Positions 50,901 to 59,038 of a stretch of DNA of 64,000 bases are shown piece by piece. Below the pieces are notes generated by a model that was not told the DNA's origin, searched no databases, and saw nothing but the letters and a program-made list of their open reading frames with translations. The stretch is from the NCBI GenBank assembly GCA_002422315.1, contig DIUJ01000045.1:9740-73739 (forward strand). Direction: 5' to 3'. This stretch comes from Bacteroidetes bacterium UBA6161 (lineage in GTDB: Bacteria > Bacteroidota > Bacteroidia > NS11-12g > UBA955). The position numbers and the translations under genes were made by a program. Every line of letters begins with the position of its first letter. The stretch's first letter is position 1.

Positions 50901-53312
50901 TTCATAATTTATGGGAATGCTATTCCCGATTTGTAGAGTTTTTGAAAAGGTATCCACGCAGCCTTTTCTATTTGAAATTAAAGAAAAGGTATAATTTCCG
51001 GGTTTTGTAATTGTTATTTGAGGTCTGCTAGAATACATTTCTCCGTTGGAGTAATTTAATGCAGAACTTGCATAATAGTTTTGCATACTATCCAAGGATT
51101 TGATGGGGATTGGGCTATTGTTTATAAACCAGAAATACCTGTCGCTTGGTTCTAATACTCTTGAAGAAGACCTATTTGTGAAAGTGATAGTTTGAGGCGC
51201 GCAGGGCAATACATTTGAATGTGTAAAATCTGGGTTTAAAGAATATATCGGATTTATATTTTGTATGAAAGTATCTGGAGGGCATCCATTGGTATCATTA
51301 TAAGCGATTAATACTACATTTTTAACATTGTTGGCATTTAGCATGTTAAAAACAAAAGTGTCTTGTGATGGAACATCGATATTGTCTATTCTCCATTTTA
51401 TTCTTGTTTCTTCTTCGGAGTTATTGGCTATTTTTGCTATGCCTGTACAAGGGTCTTGCGTGAAAATAACTCCAGCCAAGGGACCCTTAACCTCTATGAT
51501 TAATTCTTTGGTAATGGTATCTGCACAAGTATTGTTTATGGTAATAAGACTTACGGTTTGCTTGCCTACGGTTTGGTATTGGTAAATCGTATCCCAAACT
51601 TCTATTGGCAAACCTGTTTTTGTGTATTTCCAGAATGATTGGATCTTCTTATTTGTAGAATCTGTTAGGTTTACAAATTTTACATAGCTCTTGATGCAAA
51701 TGAAGGTGTCTAAGTAATCAAAATCGGGATTTGTTTTCTCCCCAAAGTTAAAGTTTATCTCGTCTTCGTATTTGCAATTTCTACTGTTCACTACTTGTAC
51801 TTTTATATTCCCAGAAATAGTAGAAGTAAAATTTGTAGAATATTTGTTGCTGTTGGAAACCAACTGATTATCGAGATACCAAGCAATAGATTGGATAGGG
51901 AATTTGCTATTAAAAATGGCTTCATAATCTATGCCAATAGGCACACAGCCGCTTGTATCTCCAGAGATTCGTAAGCTTGGATCTTCAATTACAATAGTAT
52001 TTACTAATGAATCCTGAATCCAGCAACCATTTGGAGCTAAAAATTTATACTGTAGAGTATGGTTTCCTTCGGTAGTATACCTGAAATTTGGAGAAATAGC
52101 CCTACTCGTATCTTGGTTCCTACTTGTGAATTTCCAAAAGGCTTGTTTTACGCTATCAGAGGGTTTGAAGTTTATTTGAGAAGGGAAGGAGCAAAGCAGG
52201 GAATCGGAGAAAATGGGCTTTATCTCTGGAGTTTGTAAAAATCGAATGTCTAAAGGAATGCTAATTGAGTCTATGCAATCTGTTCCCGGAAGCTCTGCAA
52301 TTAATTTTACAGTATATAATCCTTCTTGGGTGAATTCTCGGTTTGCATCTTTTGTATTTGTTGTGCTTCCATCTTCAAACCTCCAAAGCCATTCGGGTTC
52401 TTTGAGTAAATTATGTTGGCTAGTATTGCTTATTTTTACTTCTTGTTTTCTACAAATCGGGGAATTTAGAAGGGAGAAATCTGCATCTATAAATCCAAAT
52501 GTAAAGGCATTTGTTTTACTAAAACTATCTACACAATTATTTTTATCTGTAATCTTTATTTTGGCGGTATAGTTTCCTGGGCTAGAATAAAAGTGAACTG
52601 GATTGCGGTTACTACTGCTATCCCCATCCCCAAAGTACCATTTAATGGAAAGAATATCATTTGGCCCGTTAAAGCTATATGCAACCCTAGCGGGATTGCT
52701 GCATGATACTTCTTTATCGCTACTTATAGAAATAGGAGCTTTGGGGAATACGTATACAAAAGAGTCTAAACTAACAACAGACTCACATTGGTTTGTGTCC
52801 TTTACAATTAAAGTAACTTTTTTGTATCCATCGAAAGTGAAAGCATGGCTAGGGTTCTGTAGTCTTCTGCTATTGCCATCTCCAAAATCCCAAATATACT
52901 GTGTAATGGGTCCGCTCCCAGGCTTGCTATTGCTGCTGAAAAGAAAAGCAGAATTTAAACAGCCTTGTTTTTTATCTACGGCAATACCTGCCTCGGGATT
53001 TTTAAAAACCTCTATGAAAGCCGTGCTTGTTTTGGTATGGAATTGTCCTGAGCTGTTTTCTACGGTAAGGCTTACAGTATAAATTCCCGGTTGAATATAT
53101 ACCGCTGAGGGATTTTGTAAGGTTGATTTATTGCCATTCCCAAAGTCCCAATTCCATTTTATAGGGCTGCCTGTACTTACATCCTGAAATTGAACAGCAA
53201 GTGGTGCGCAACCTGAAGTACTATTGGCACTAAAATTAGCCAAAATCTGAGCATGCAAGTTGGTAAAAAGCATGCAGAACATGATTGCGATAGATGCACT
53301 CAGTCGGTTCAT
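47955..53312 (-). CDS. Giant PKD-repeat protein with T9SS type B (gliding) C-terminus
   Basis: 1,785 residues. After a signal peptide (MNRLSASIAIMFCMLFTNLHAQ) come many PKD-type Ig-like domains with WDFGDG motifs (WNWDFGNGNKST, YIWDFGDGNSRR, IKWYFGDGDSSS, LQWEFGDGTFST, VYWDLGDGETST). Fibronectin-III-like domains occupy about residues 1,300-1,680. The last ~90 residues (FAPTAFSPNNDGINDVLELKG, FNRWGEKLFES, WDGIYKGQLVPEGVYVYKV) are the gliding-motility-associated CTD, the type B signal for type IX secretion. Such proteins are long adhesins or surface filaments. It is alone on its transcript, close to another large T9SS cargo gene. Confidence 0.93.
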   Translation of the reverse strand: MNRLSASIAIMFCMLFTNLHAQILANFSANSTSGCAPLAVQFQDVSTGSPIKWNWDFGNGNKSTLQNPSAVYIQPGIYTVSLTVENSSGQFHTKTSTAFIEVFKNPEAGIAVDKKQGCLNSAFLFSSNSKPGSGPITQYIWDFGDGNSRRLQNPSHAFTFDGYKKVTLIVKDTNQCESVVSLDSFVYVFPKAPISISSDKEVSCSNPARVAYSFNGPNDILSIKWYFGDGDSSSNRNPVHFYSSPGNYTAKIKITDKNNCVDSFSKTNAFTFGFIDADFSLLNSPICRKQEVKISNTSQHNLLKEPEWLWRFEDGSTTNTKDANREFTQEGLYTVKLIAELPGTDCIDSISIPLDIRFLQTPEIKPIFSDSLLCSFPSQINFKPSDSVKQAFWKFTSRNQDTSRAISPNFRYTTEGNHTLQYKFLAPNGCWIQDSLVNTIVIEDPSLRISGDTSGCVPIGIDYEAIFNSKFPIQSIAWYLDNQLVSNSNKYSTNFTSTISGNIKVQVVNSRNCKYEDEINFNFGEKTNPDFDYLDTFICIKSYVKFVNLTDSTNKKIQSFWKYTKTGLPIEVWDTIYQYQTVGKQTVSLITINNTCADTITKELIIEVKGPLAGVIFTQDPCTGIAKIANNSEEETRIKWRIDNIDVPSQDTFVFNMLNANNVKNVVLIAYNDTNGCPPDTFIQNINPIYSLNPDFTHSNVLPCAPQTITFTNRSSSRVLEPSDRYFWFINNSPIPIKSLDSMQNYYASSALNYSNGEMYSSRPQITITKPGNYTFSLISNRKGCVDTFSKTLQIGNSIPINYEIQKLTNCVPLKVRFTDKTINPNSKIKRNIRFGNGEFMENVPASFEYTYTNGSENGFFNAVVFFVDSNGCETWVQEKIPISGPKIDFSYSSTVSACENPIYTFQSQITSNPNGGGIYSWDLGDSTKKQGPSISHQYQDSNHFVVQLSIRDNLGCEASVSKTIVHENKKTIAKIAADTTSSPCPPLVVNFTNKSQLRPGIPLQELQWEFGDGTFSTLNNPSKTYTKPGNYTVKLHIKDSAGCVHSEIVSDLVVVKGPTGSYSFSPAVGCEPLEVSFTMQTNNPKNLVYWDLGDGETSTEKVFKKTYSKAGVFTPYLILTDTNGCRNALQANGVIRVNPNPKADFVASDFCFHSSSLFRDTTVTYGIPIVQQNWNIEGQVKTGKNTEHLFSKSGLHKVQLAVKSAANCVDTIEKWIKIYGFNPQITSDTSKVCLGQNIVFRNQSSSDTSILINQSKWLYLGEEIGMGSQIDFIPKETGKIKLGIYLQDILGCDTFQTIQTNVLVGDTFAPAPLSLLHVSVIDDQSLQIKHRATHQEDFEFYHLFSRDPNNNLLWLSQNSNPKDTFQFAKNLNTLHNVYCFTVVQQNFCGYMANPEEGDWHCSVEVSGQSDTNASILQWNAYKGWQEVEKYIVFKRNASAPNLFDSIGQVPGNVLEYIDPVDCFTDNFAYKILAVEKDGNFEKAWSDTCWVKPLYYPAVNAPYVLASSVPDNLSTSTTFVELEESRKPIAYYNIERSTDMKQYRFVDTIWPQSNVVEFYDQSKLDVQNQNYAYRVIAVDICNDKSPASNLGKTIVLRTSVNSNFKPVLNWTPYTMWEEKVAYYTIEKEINNGVFIKIGQTPTGNDTTFIDENQEINCAFTYRYRVTAVRNPSTSNSTYAYNDVISISNISKAPIESKLFAPTAFSPNNDGINDVLELKGVFIKSFHLEVFNRWGEKLFESYDCYPTWDGIYKGQLVPEGVYVYKVNAVGADDKLHVIAKDVTLIR

Positions 53313-53350
53313 TTAAAGTGTGTTTGTGTATGAAACCTATTGGTAAAAAA

Positions 53351-53358
53351 CAAAGGTA
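53351..53358 (-). promoter_or_regulatory. TAnnTTTG promoter box for the PKD protein gene
   Basis: CAAAGGTA reads TACCTTTG on the minus strand, ~38 bases before the start codon at 53312. Confidence 0.5.
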
Positions 53359-53505
53359 CATAAATAAATGTTCATAGGGAGCTGATTTTATAGAAAATTG
53401 GGTTTTTAGACAAATTTCAAGAAAAAAACAACTACAGATATGCCTAGGATTTTCTTGTAAGTCTACCCAATGATTTTGATAAAATTCTTGTAATGTCTGA
53501 TTTTC

Positions 53506-54639
53506 TTACGATTTTGTGCAACTCTTAAACCCTTGGATATATTTTTGGATTACTACAGGCCATGTAAAGGCGAGGCTTTTGCTAATAGATTGTATTTTTA
53601 GATTTTGTAAAATGTGGGGAGGGCTTTGTAATATACTCAAAATAGCTTTTTGTAAACTTTCCTTGTCCCCGGGCTCACACAAGTATCCATTTCTTGAGCA
53701 CACTAGTTCCGAAACCGCTCCTACGTCACTAGCCACAATAGCTAAGCCTCTGCCCATTGCCTCCAATATTACAGTGGGCATGCCTTCCGACAAAGAGGGT
53801 ACTAGTAGGCAGTCGCATTGGTCTATAATTGTTTGTATTTTGGTTTCTTCTGTTATACGGCCGTGGTATATGTAGTTGCTGTTTGCTATTTGTTGTTCTT
53901 TTTCGATTGGCCCAATAAAATCAACTTTAAAGGAATATCTTTTCTCTAATTCCTGTAAAACGGGGTAAAGTATATGCAAGCCTTTTCTGAATTCATTTCT
54001 GCCTACAAATACAAATCGATACACCGAATTGGCCTGTTTAGGAGAATTAGCCTGAATCCAATTTTCGTCTATACCAATACCACATTGCCAAACCTTTTTA
54101 GAGTCGGAAATTTGCGCAAGTAGTTGGTTTAGTTTACCACCTAAGGATTGTACTTTGTCTGCTTTTTTTACTACACTTTTTGCAGGAATTTGCAGCAATT
54201 TTTTTTCAATTTTCTCCTTTACAGTAAAACCTTTTTGGAACATTTCCACTCCGTGCATGTTTACTATTACAGGGATTTTTTCTTTGTTTTCAGTAAAATA
54301 AAGTCCTGTAAAACCTTGAGCATAAATAAGGTCAAATTCAGACAATCTATTCTGGTAAAATCTCCAAAGTAATTTACTGTATTGGTATGATTTGAATATA
54401 TAATGTGCAGGGAAACTGATTCCTGAAGGGAAATTTAATCCGAATACATTTTCTTCTGGAATACCAAAAATGTTAGCTACTTCAAGGTTTGAAGGCAATA
54501 TTTGATCTCCATACACACAGTGTGCAAGGTAAATATCTACTTGGTTTTGTGCGAGGTATTTGGCCAAATAGTAGGAGTGTTTTTGCATGCCTCCCAGGCT
54601 GTAAGGAAATATTCCGTCGCTAAGTAGTAAAACCTTCAT
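53506..54639 (-). CDS. Family 4 glycosyltransferase
   Basis: 377 residues with a GT-B fold. The N-terminal domain starts MKVLLLSDGIFPYSLGGMQKHSYYLAKYLA, the usual glycine-rich acceptor-side loop. The C-terminal donor domain contains YRFVFVGRNEFRKGLHILYPVLQEL and the EGMPTVILEAMGRGLAIVASDVGAVSELV block with the E-x7-E nucleotide-sugar motif. It likely works in surface polysaccharide synthesis. Its promoter box at 54647 directly abuts the REP array of the neighbouring RAYT. Confidence 0.92.
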   Translation of the reverse strand: MKVLLLSDGIFPYSLGGMQKHSYYLAKYLAQNQVDIYLAHCVYGDQILPSNLEVANIFGIPEENVFGLNFPSGISFPAHYIFKSYQYSKLLWRFYQNRLSEFDLIYAQGFTGLYFTENKEKIPVIVNMHGVEMFQKGFTVKEKIEKKLLQIPAKSVVKKADKVQSLGGKLNQLLAQISDSKKVWQCGIGIDENWIQANSPKQANSVYRFVFVGRNEFRKGLHILYPVLQELEKRYSFKVDFIGPIEKEQQIANSNYIYHGRITEETKIQTIIDQCDCLLVPSLSEGMPTVILEAMGRGLAIVASDVGAVSELVCSRNGYLCEPGDKESLQKAILSILQSPPHILQNLKIQSISKSLAFTWPVVIQKYIQGFKSCTKS

Positions 54640-54646
54640 TTGGGTG

Positions 54647-54654
54647 CAAATATA
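54647..54654 (-). promoter_or_regulatory. TAnnTTTG promoter box for the GT4 gene, next to REP array
   Basis: CAAATATA reads TATATTTG on the minus strand, 7 bases before the start codon at 54639. Its upstream promoter half (-33) falls inside the REP array that begins near 54668. Confidence 0.55.
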
Positions 54655-54667
54655 GCGTATTTATTTT

Positions 54668-54860
54668 TGGGGCAGGTGGCGGTTGGGGCAGGTCGCGTGG
54701 TTGGGGCAGGTCGCGACCTGCCCGTACGGGATCGCCATTATCAGATAAATTATTTTTTTCAGAAAGGTCGCGTGGTTGGGGCAGGTGGTGCGCGCTGTTG
54801 GGGCAGGTCGCGTGCATGGTTGGGGCAGGTCGCGACCTGCCCGTACCGCGCCTGCCCGTA
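54668..54860. repeat. REP array: GC-rich GGGCAGGTCGCGACCTGCCC palindromes
   Basis: Direct units of GGTTGGGGCAGGTCGCG end in a perfect 20-bp palindrome, GGGCAGGTCGCGACCTGCCC, at 54704-54723 and again at 54823-54842, each followed by CGTAC. Partial units fill the space between (54671-54700, 54768-54815, 54848-54860). The GC content is far above the surroundings. It lies between the RAYT stop and the GT4 promoter. A third full palindrome is inside the RAYT gene at 55144-55163. Confidence 0.9.
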
Positions 54861-54867
54861 TGTTTGA

Positions 54868-55425
54868 TTATTCATCCGCCTCAAAATTAGGATTAGTTTG
54901 CGTGTTAAAAGTATCGCCTTTCCAGCGTTTAGGATTGTCGGTGATATAGTTAAATATATTGTAGTATCTTTTTTCGTTTCTTACAATATGGTCGTGAAAG
55001 GATCGCTGCCAAGCAAATTCCTGATTTCCCAATAAATGAATTTGTTTGGATGTAGTGGTTTTGTATGCACCCATGATGGATGAAATGGATTTTATTTTTA
55101 TGGGTTGGGGCAGGTCGCGCGCGAGGGGCAGGTCGCGTGGTTGGGGCAGGTCGCGACCTGCCCGTACGAGGTCGCGATTTATTTCTATCAGGATATGGAT
55201 GTGATTTGGCATAATTGCATAATTGTGCAATTTGATGTAAGGATATTGTTCCGCTAGCCATTCCATTTGATTTTTTGCAATTTCCCCATATTCGTTTAAA
55301 TTCATTTCCCCATCTATAATGTTTCCAAAATGATGTATTCTATTTTTACAGCAAGCAGTGATAAAATATATAGCATCTTTTGAATAATCAAAATTTTGCA
55401 TTCTATTCCTTTTTCTGTCTTTCAT
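54868..55425 (-). CDS. REP-associated tyrosine transposase (RAYT, Y1/HUH)
   Basis: 185 residues. The IS200-like HUH motif is IMPNHIHILIE (His75, His77). The conserved C-terminal block WQRSFHDHIVRNEKRYYNIFNYITDNPKRW includes Tyr160, the likely nucleophile. Such enzymes cut single-stranded REP hairpins and are thought to spread REP elements. Residues 84-108 (DNA 55102-55176, 75 bases, in frame) are encoded by the same GC-rich palindrome found downstream and lie in the loop between the HUH strand and SISSIMGAYKTTTSKQIH. The gene appears intact despite this. Codon use in the insert (Arg, Pro, Gly) differs sharply from the rest. Confidence 0.93.
   Translation of the reverse strand: MKDRKRNRMQNFDYSKDAIYFITACCKNRIHHFGNIIDGEMNLNEYGEIAKNQMEWLAEQYPYIKLHNYAIMPNHIHILIEINRDLVRAGRDLPQPRDLPLARDLPQPIKIKSISSIMGAYKTTTSKQIHLLGNQEFAWQRSFHDHIVRNEKRYYNIFNYITDNPKRWKGDTFNTQTNPNFEADE
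55102..55176 (-). repeat. REP palindrome embedded in frame in the RAYT gene
   Basis: A 75-base block of two to three GGGGCAGGTCGCG units plus a perfect palindrome (55144-55163) and CGTAC lies wholly inside the transposase gene. It keeps the frame and encodes RDL-P/R-rich residues. Confidence 0.9.
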
Positions 55426-55641
55426 TTTTATATGTTTTTTACAAATAGTATTGAAGGCTATAGCGAGAAGTGTTTCCTCACCATTTCTGATTACCTCTTA
55501 CAAATTTATTTTTCTTTCTTCCAATACAAATATAATTTTTTCTATTCTTTCAACTTTTCATTAACAAGATTTTTGTTGTTATGCTTTTTATTAAGTAATC
55601 CATAATGTAGCGGAGACTATGGATAAGGGAGGCTTTAAAGC

Positions 55642-55668
55642 AAAAAACCGCTCTTTTGAAGCGGTTTT
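55642..55668 (-). terminator. Terminator of the metal-receptor operon
   Basis: On the minus strand AAAACCGCT and AGCGGTTTT (55644-55652 with 55660-55668) form a 9-bp stem with a 7-base loop, followed by a T-run. It lies ~30 bases after the receptor stop codon. Confidence 0.8.
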
Positions 55669-55697
55669 CTGTGTAGTTCTTTATGTTAAAAGGGGTT

Positions 55698-57944
55698 TTA
55701 CCTAATATAATACCTAAATCCTGTATAAAACATTGCGCCTAAGGAAGGACCCCACACCATAGTAGGATCAAAATAGGGGCTTTGTGGGTCTGTTGCCATA
55801 CGGATTAAGTCGTTTTGACGAATGTTTAGTAGGTTTTCTCCACCGGCATATATTTCCCATTTCTTTTTAATTTTTTTCATCACCTGCGCCATTACAGCAG
55901 TATAGGAGGGGCTATAGCGGGCTAGGTCTTTCATGCTCTCGGGTAGGTTTGCCCCTTGTGGCAGTCTTTTGGGGCTTTGCCAGTTTACTGTAAAGTCAAA
56001 AGACCAGCCATTTTTTGTTTCATATTCTGCATTAAAAAACGCTCTGTGTGGAGAAATCATAGGGTTGAAACGGTTTATGCCATCCGCAAATCCACTCCTA
56101 GAATCTATGTAGCGGTAGGCAACACGAATATCGGTTCTACGCATAGGCGAAAAATCCAATTCTACACTTGCAGAGTGAGAAAAGGATTTTAAACCAAAGT
56201 CTTTCAGATTATAAAATGAAAGTTCCTCTGATTTACTGTCTCTATCTGCTACCAATTGGTTGTCGAACCAAGTGTAGTAGTAGTCGGCGCTTAATGTAGC
56301 GGGTCTATAAAACATTTTCATTTTTTTACTTACACTAAGTCCTGTGTTCCAAGACACTTCTTGCTGTAACCCATAAAAACCATTTTGAATAAGATTAGGG
56401 AGCCTAATTCTTCTATTGGAGCTAAATAACCCTTGGTGATCTGCGAATGGACTAGCTGTTCTTTGGCCTCTTCCTCCCCCAAATCTCAGGTCCGTGGTTT
56501 TGTTTAGTTCCAGTTTTCCATGAAGTCTTGGCGTGAAAATTAGTCCAAAATGAGAATGATGGTCTAACCTTATTCCACCTACTAAAACTAGTTTTTTTAT
56601 AGAACTTTCAGTCCATTCAATAAAGGCACCAGGCACTATTTCTTTTCGGTTTAAATGAAGGTTTTCATAAGCATCTGTAAAGTGGTCTTTGGTTTGGTTT
56701 CCGTAAAAACTAAGCCCTGCTTGGATTACATGAAAACTAGACTTTACGATGCTTTGGTAAACTAAATTTGCCCTTATGGCATTTTCATCTCCATGATACA
56801 CTCTAGAACCAAAAGTATTTTGCAAAGAGTGGTTATAAGCATTGAATCTAAAACCAATACTTTTTAATGGTTCGGCTTTGAATACTTTTCCGAGCATGCC
56901 AAAAATTTCTTTTCTATTGTCTTTGTGTTCACTAGCCCATTTTGGGAAAGTGCTTTCAGGCATAGATTGCATGCTTTGGTTGTAGTTTAGGTACCTAAAA
57001 CCAAAGTTTCCTTCTATTTTTTTGTGTATAAACATCCATCGGTTAGATAGGTGAATATTTTGTTGGTTGCCAAAGTCTTGAATCCCATCTTTGTTTACAT
57101 CCTGCTTGGCATAAACCCCAGAACCATGCAAACTAGTTGTCGTAGCCCATTTTTCTGAAACCTGTGCGGTATGTATTAGGTTAAATTCAGGCCTTCCGTT
57201 CATGGGGTTGAAATACCCATTTACAATAAGTCTTTCCTTGTGCAATGGTTTTCTTAGTTCTATATTCAAAGAGCCTGTCATGCCTTCATAGCCATTTGTT
57301 ACAGAGCCTACTCCTTTAGAAAGCTGCATTTCTTTTACAAAAATTCCGGGGATGTAAGTAAGTCCAGAAGCCGATATCATTCCTGTTGTAAAGGGCATAT
57401 TGTCTATTTGGGTTTGGATATAGGTCCCGGAAAATCCCATCATCTGGATTTGCCTTATGCCTGTTACTGCATCGCTTGTGGTTACATCTACCGCCGATAT
57501 GTTTTCGAAGCTTTCGGAAAGGTTGCAGCAGGCTGCTTTGGTAAATTCTCTTTCCGAGAATCTTGTTATTTGCCTTGGGTTTCTTGCATCTATCCTTTTT
57601 GGATTACCCACCGTGCCTACTTGAGCATCTTGCAGCATGGTATTGCTTTCCATATCCATTACTACCTTGCTTTGATTTGGCTTTACAATTGCCACTTTTG
57701 GTTCAAACCCTAGCATGGTTGCCATTAAAGTATCTGCAAAAGCAGAATCTGGTTTTAGGAGTGTAAACTGCCCAACAGAGTCGGATTTAGTAAACAAGGA
57801 ATTGTAGTTTTTCCAATATACAAGAACCCCTTCCACAGGCTTGTTTTTTGAAAGTACCACGCCTTGAATCGTTTGTGCTTGTGCAATATTTGCAATAAAG
57901 AAAATAAGGCTAAGGACTGTAAGATGCTTTTTTAATGAGCGCAT
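55698..57944 (-). CDS. TonB-dependent receptor, probably for metal
   Basis: 748 residues. After a signal peptide (LTVLSLIFFIANIAQAQ) there is a carboxypeptidase-like regulatory domain (IQGVVLSKNKPVEGVLVYWKN), then a plug with FTKAACCNLSESFENISAVDV and KGVGSVTNGYEGMTGSLNIELRKP. A 22-strand-type barrel follows, ending in GFRYYIR. The AACCNLSESF signature marks the receptor group that in Bacteroidota stands beside HMA-domain proteins. It would import a metal or metallophore using TonB energy. It overlaps the HMA gene by 13 bases; its operon is HYC_CC_PP, HMA, receptor. Confidence 0.93.
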   Translation of the reverse strand: MRSLKKHLTVLSLIFFIANIAQAQTIQGVVLSKNKPVEGVLVYWKNYNSLFTKSDSVGQFTLLKPDSAFADTLMATMLGFEPKVAIVKPNQSKVVMDMESNTMLQDAQVGTVGNPKRIDARNPRQITRFSEREFTKAACCNLSESFENISAVDVTTSDAVTGIRQIQMMGFSGTYIQTQIDNMPFTTGMISASGLTYIPGIFVKEMQLSKGVGSVTNGYEGMTGSLNIELRKPLHKERLIVNGYFNPMNGRPEFNLIHTAQVSEKWATTTSLHGSGVYAKQDVNKDGIQDFGNQQNIHLSNRWMFIHKKIEGNFGFRYLNYNQSMQSMPESTFPKWASEHKDNRKEIFGMLGKVFKAEPLKSIGFRFNAYNHSLQNTFGSRVYHGDENAIRANLVYQSIVKSSFHVIQAGLSFYGNQTKDHFTDAYENLHLNRKEIVPGAFIEWTESSIKKLVLVGGIRLDHHSHFGLIFTPRLHGKLELNKTTDLRFGGGRGQRTASPFADHQGLFSSNRRIRLPNLIQNGFYGLQQEVSWNTGLSVSKKMKMFYRPATLSADYYYTWFDNQLVADRDSKSEELSFYNLKDFGLKSFSHSASVELDFSPMRRTDIRVAYRYIDSRSGFADGINRFNPMISPHRAFFNAEYETKNGWSFDFTVNWQSPKRLPQGANLPESMKDLARYSPSYTAVMAQVMKKIKKKWEIYAGGENLLNIRQNDLIRMATDPQSPYFDPTMVWGPSLGAMFYTGFRYYIR

Positions 57945-58300
57945 TTTTTACCTCCTCTATATTGGCAGCACCCTGGCAAAGCATTGTATACACTATCTTC
58001 TGCTTTTACTTTGTCGGTATCGTGGCCTACGGATGCAATAATTTGGTGGATTTTTTCTTCTGAAAGTAGTTTTGTTTTGTATACAATACTTAGTATTTGG
58101 GTTTCTTTATCCCAAGTTGCGAATTGTACGCCTTTTGTATCCAAAGCATTTTCTATTCTTTCTTTACAGTCGCCGCAGCATCCGTATACAGTGAATTCGG
58201 TTTTTATTGTTTTCGGTGTTTTGTTTTTAAAAGACACCAAGCTGCTAGCAAGCATAAAAGCCATGCTAAGCGCAAATATTTGAAATAATTTATTTTTCAT
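57932..58300 (-). CDS. Exported heavy-metal-associated (HMA) domain protein
   Basis: 122 residues with a signal peptide-like start (LFQIFALSMAFMLASSLVSF). Residues ~33-100 are an HMA ferredoxin-like domain; the metal loop is VYGCCGDCKERIENAL (CCxxC in place of MxCxxC). The tail LPGCCQYRGGKKCAH offers three more Cys and a His. It is likely a periplasmic copper or other soft-metal carrier that works with the receptor it overlaps. Confidence 0.9.
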   Translation of the reverse strand: MKNKLFQIFALSMAFMLASSLVSFKNKTPKTIKTEFTVYGCCGDCKERIENALDTKGVQFATWDKETQILSIVYKTKLLSEEKIHQIIASVGHDTDKVKAEDSVYNALPGCCQYRGGKKCAH

Positions 58301-58378
58301 TTTTGTTTGTTTATTAAGATAAATGGATTGTTTGATTTTGAAAATAACGAGAAGGTGTATGGGTATACACCGCTATTC

Positions 58379-58870
58379 TCAAATCAGCCAGATACTTAAT
58401 TTAGAACAAACATTTTTTGAGGTATGATACAAAGCCAAAGGAGGCTTCTTGTTTTTAGGAAAACCATGACTAGGCTGTTCGGAGACTAGTTTTATAGAAT
58501 TTAAATTAGAAACTAAATAAGATAATTCAAGGTTTTGAAAATCATTTTGAAAAGGAACAGTTGCAGCTTCGTGGTTGCCTTCTTGCTGAATAACTTCTGT
58601 GCTACAGCAATCTTTTTCGCTAAAAATGCTGCAAGATTCGTTGTTTTTTTCTGAAACTACACAGCAGGATAAGGGATTAGAAGATTTTTTAAGTGGTTTT
58701 TTCACCTTACAACAATCCATTTCTTCTTCAGAGTCATGGCAAGGGTCTTGGCTATCAAAAAAACCGACAGAAGTGAGTTTGCCGTTGCAATAATGCGCCT
58801 TGATGGTGATGCCAGGTACACTGAGTACATGCGCAAAAACCAAAATCAAAACCATTAATTGCCTTAACAT
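58379..58870 (-). CDS. HYC_CC_PP family protein
   Basis: 163 residues. The name motifs are in order: AHYC (residues 25-28), MDCCKV (53-54) and further CC pairs, then KKPPLALYHT near the C-terminus. It is exported (MLRQLMVLILVFAHVLSVPG) and has about a dozen Cys. The family co-occurs with TonB receptors and HMA proteins and is presumed to bind metal; there is no proven biochemistry. It is the first gene of the operon and has its own promoter box. Confidence 0.92.
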   Translation of the reverse strand: MLRQLMVLILVFAHVLSVPGITIKAHYCNGKLTSVGFFDSQDPCHDSEEEMDCCKVKKPLKKSSNPLSCCVVSEKNNESCSIFSEKDCCSTEVIQQEGNHEAATVPFQNDFQNLELSYLVSNLNSIKLVSEQPSHGFPKNKKPPLALYHTSKNVCSKLSIWLI

Positions 58871-58875
58871 AAAAG

Positions 58876-58883
58876 CAAAGATA
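58876..58883 (-). promoter_or_regulatory. TAnnTTTG promoter of the metal operon
   Basis: CAAAGATA reads TATCTTTG on the minus strand, five bases before the start codon at 58870. Confidence 0.55.
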
Positions 58884-58894
58884 ATAAAAAAGTA

Positions 58895-58911
58895 TTGCCG
58901 TTGGTAAAATA
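58895..58911 (+). repeat. 17-bp direct repeat, left copy
   Basis: TTGCCGTTGGTAAAATA is identical to 60650-60666. The two copies bracket the three small lipoprotein genes. Confidence 0.6.
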
Positions 58912-58946
58912 AATAGAGGGTTCGGATTTTTAAAAGAAATTTATAC

Positions 58947-58954
58947 TATTTTTG
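58947..58954 (+). promoter_or_regulatory. TAnnTTTG promoter box before the CA-repeat gene
   Basis: TATTTTTG lies 19 bases before the ATG at 58974 and upstream of the (CA)10 tract. Confidence 0.45.
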
Positions 58955-59013
58955 TTCTACAATTAGTACTCTTATGGTGAATAAAATATTAAACAGTGTA
59001 AGTGGTGTCTATG

Positions 59014-59033
59014 CACACACACACACACACACA
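59014..59033 (+). repeat. (CA)10 microsatellite near a start codon
   Basis: Ten perfect CA units lie between ATG codons at 58974 and 59011 and the lipoprotein frame that opens at TTG 59039. Neither ATG is in frame at ten units. With nine units the ATG at 58974 would be in frame; with eleven, the ATG at 59011 would be. Confidence 0.95.
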
Positions 59034-59038
59034 AATTC

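Noticed and set aside
44845..53312. The two large secreted proteins as toxins or phage tail fibres
   Set aside because: BNR, PA and PKD domains with T9SS signals explain them; no phage or toxin domains were seen.
54620..54867. Open frames on both strands across the GC-rich array
   Set aside because: They encode only repeats of GAGRDLP-type residues created by the palindromes; no independent coding signal.
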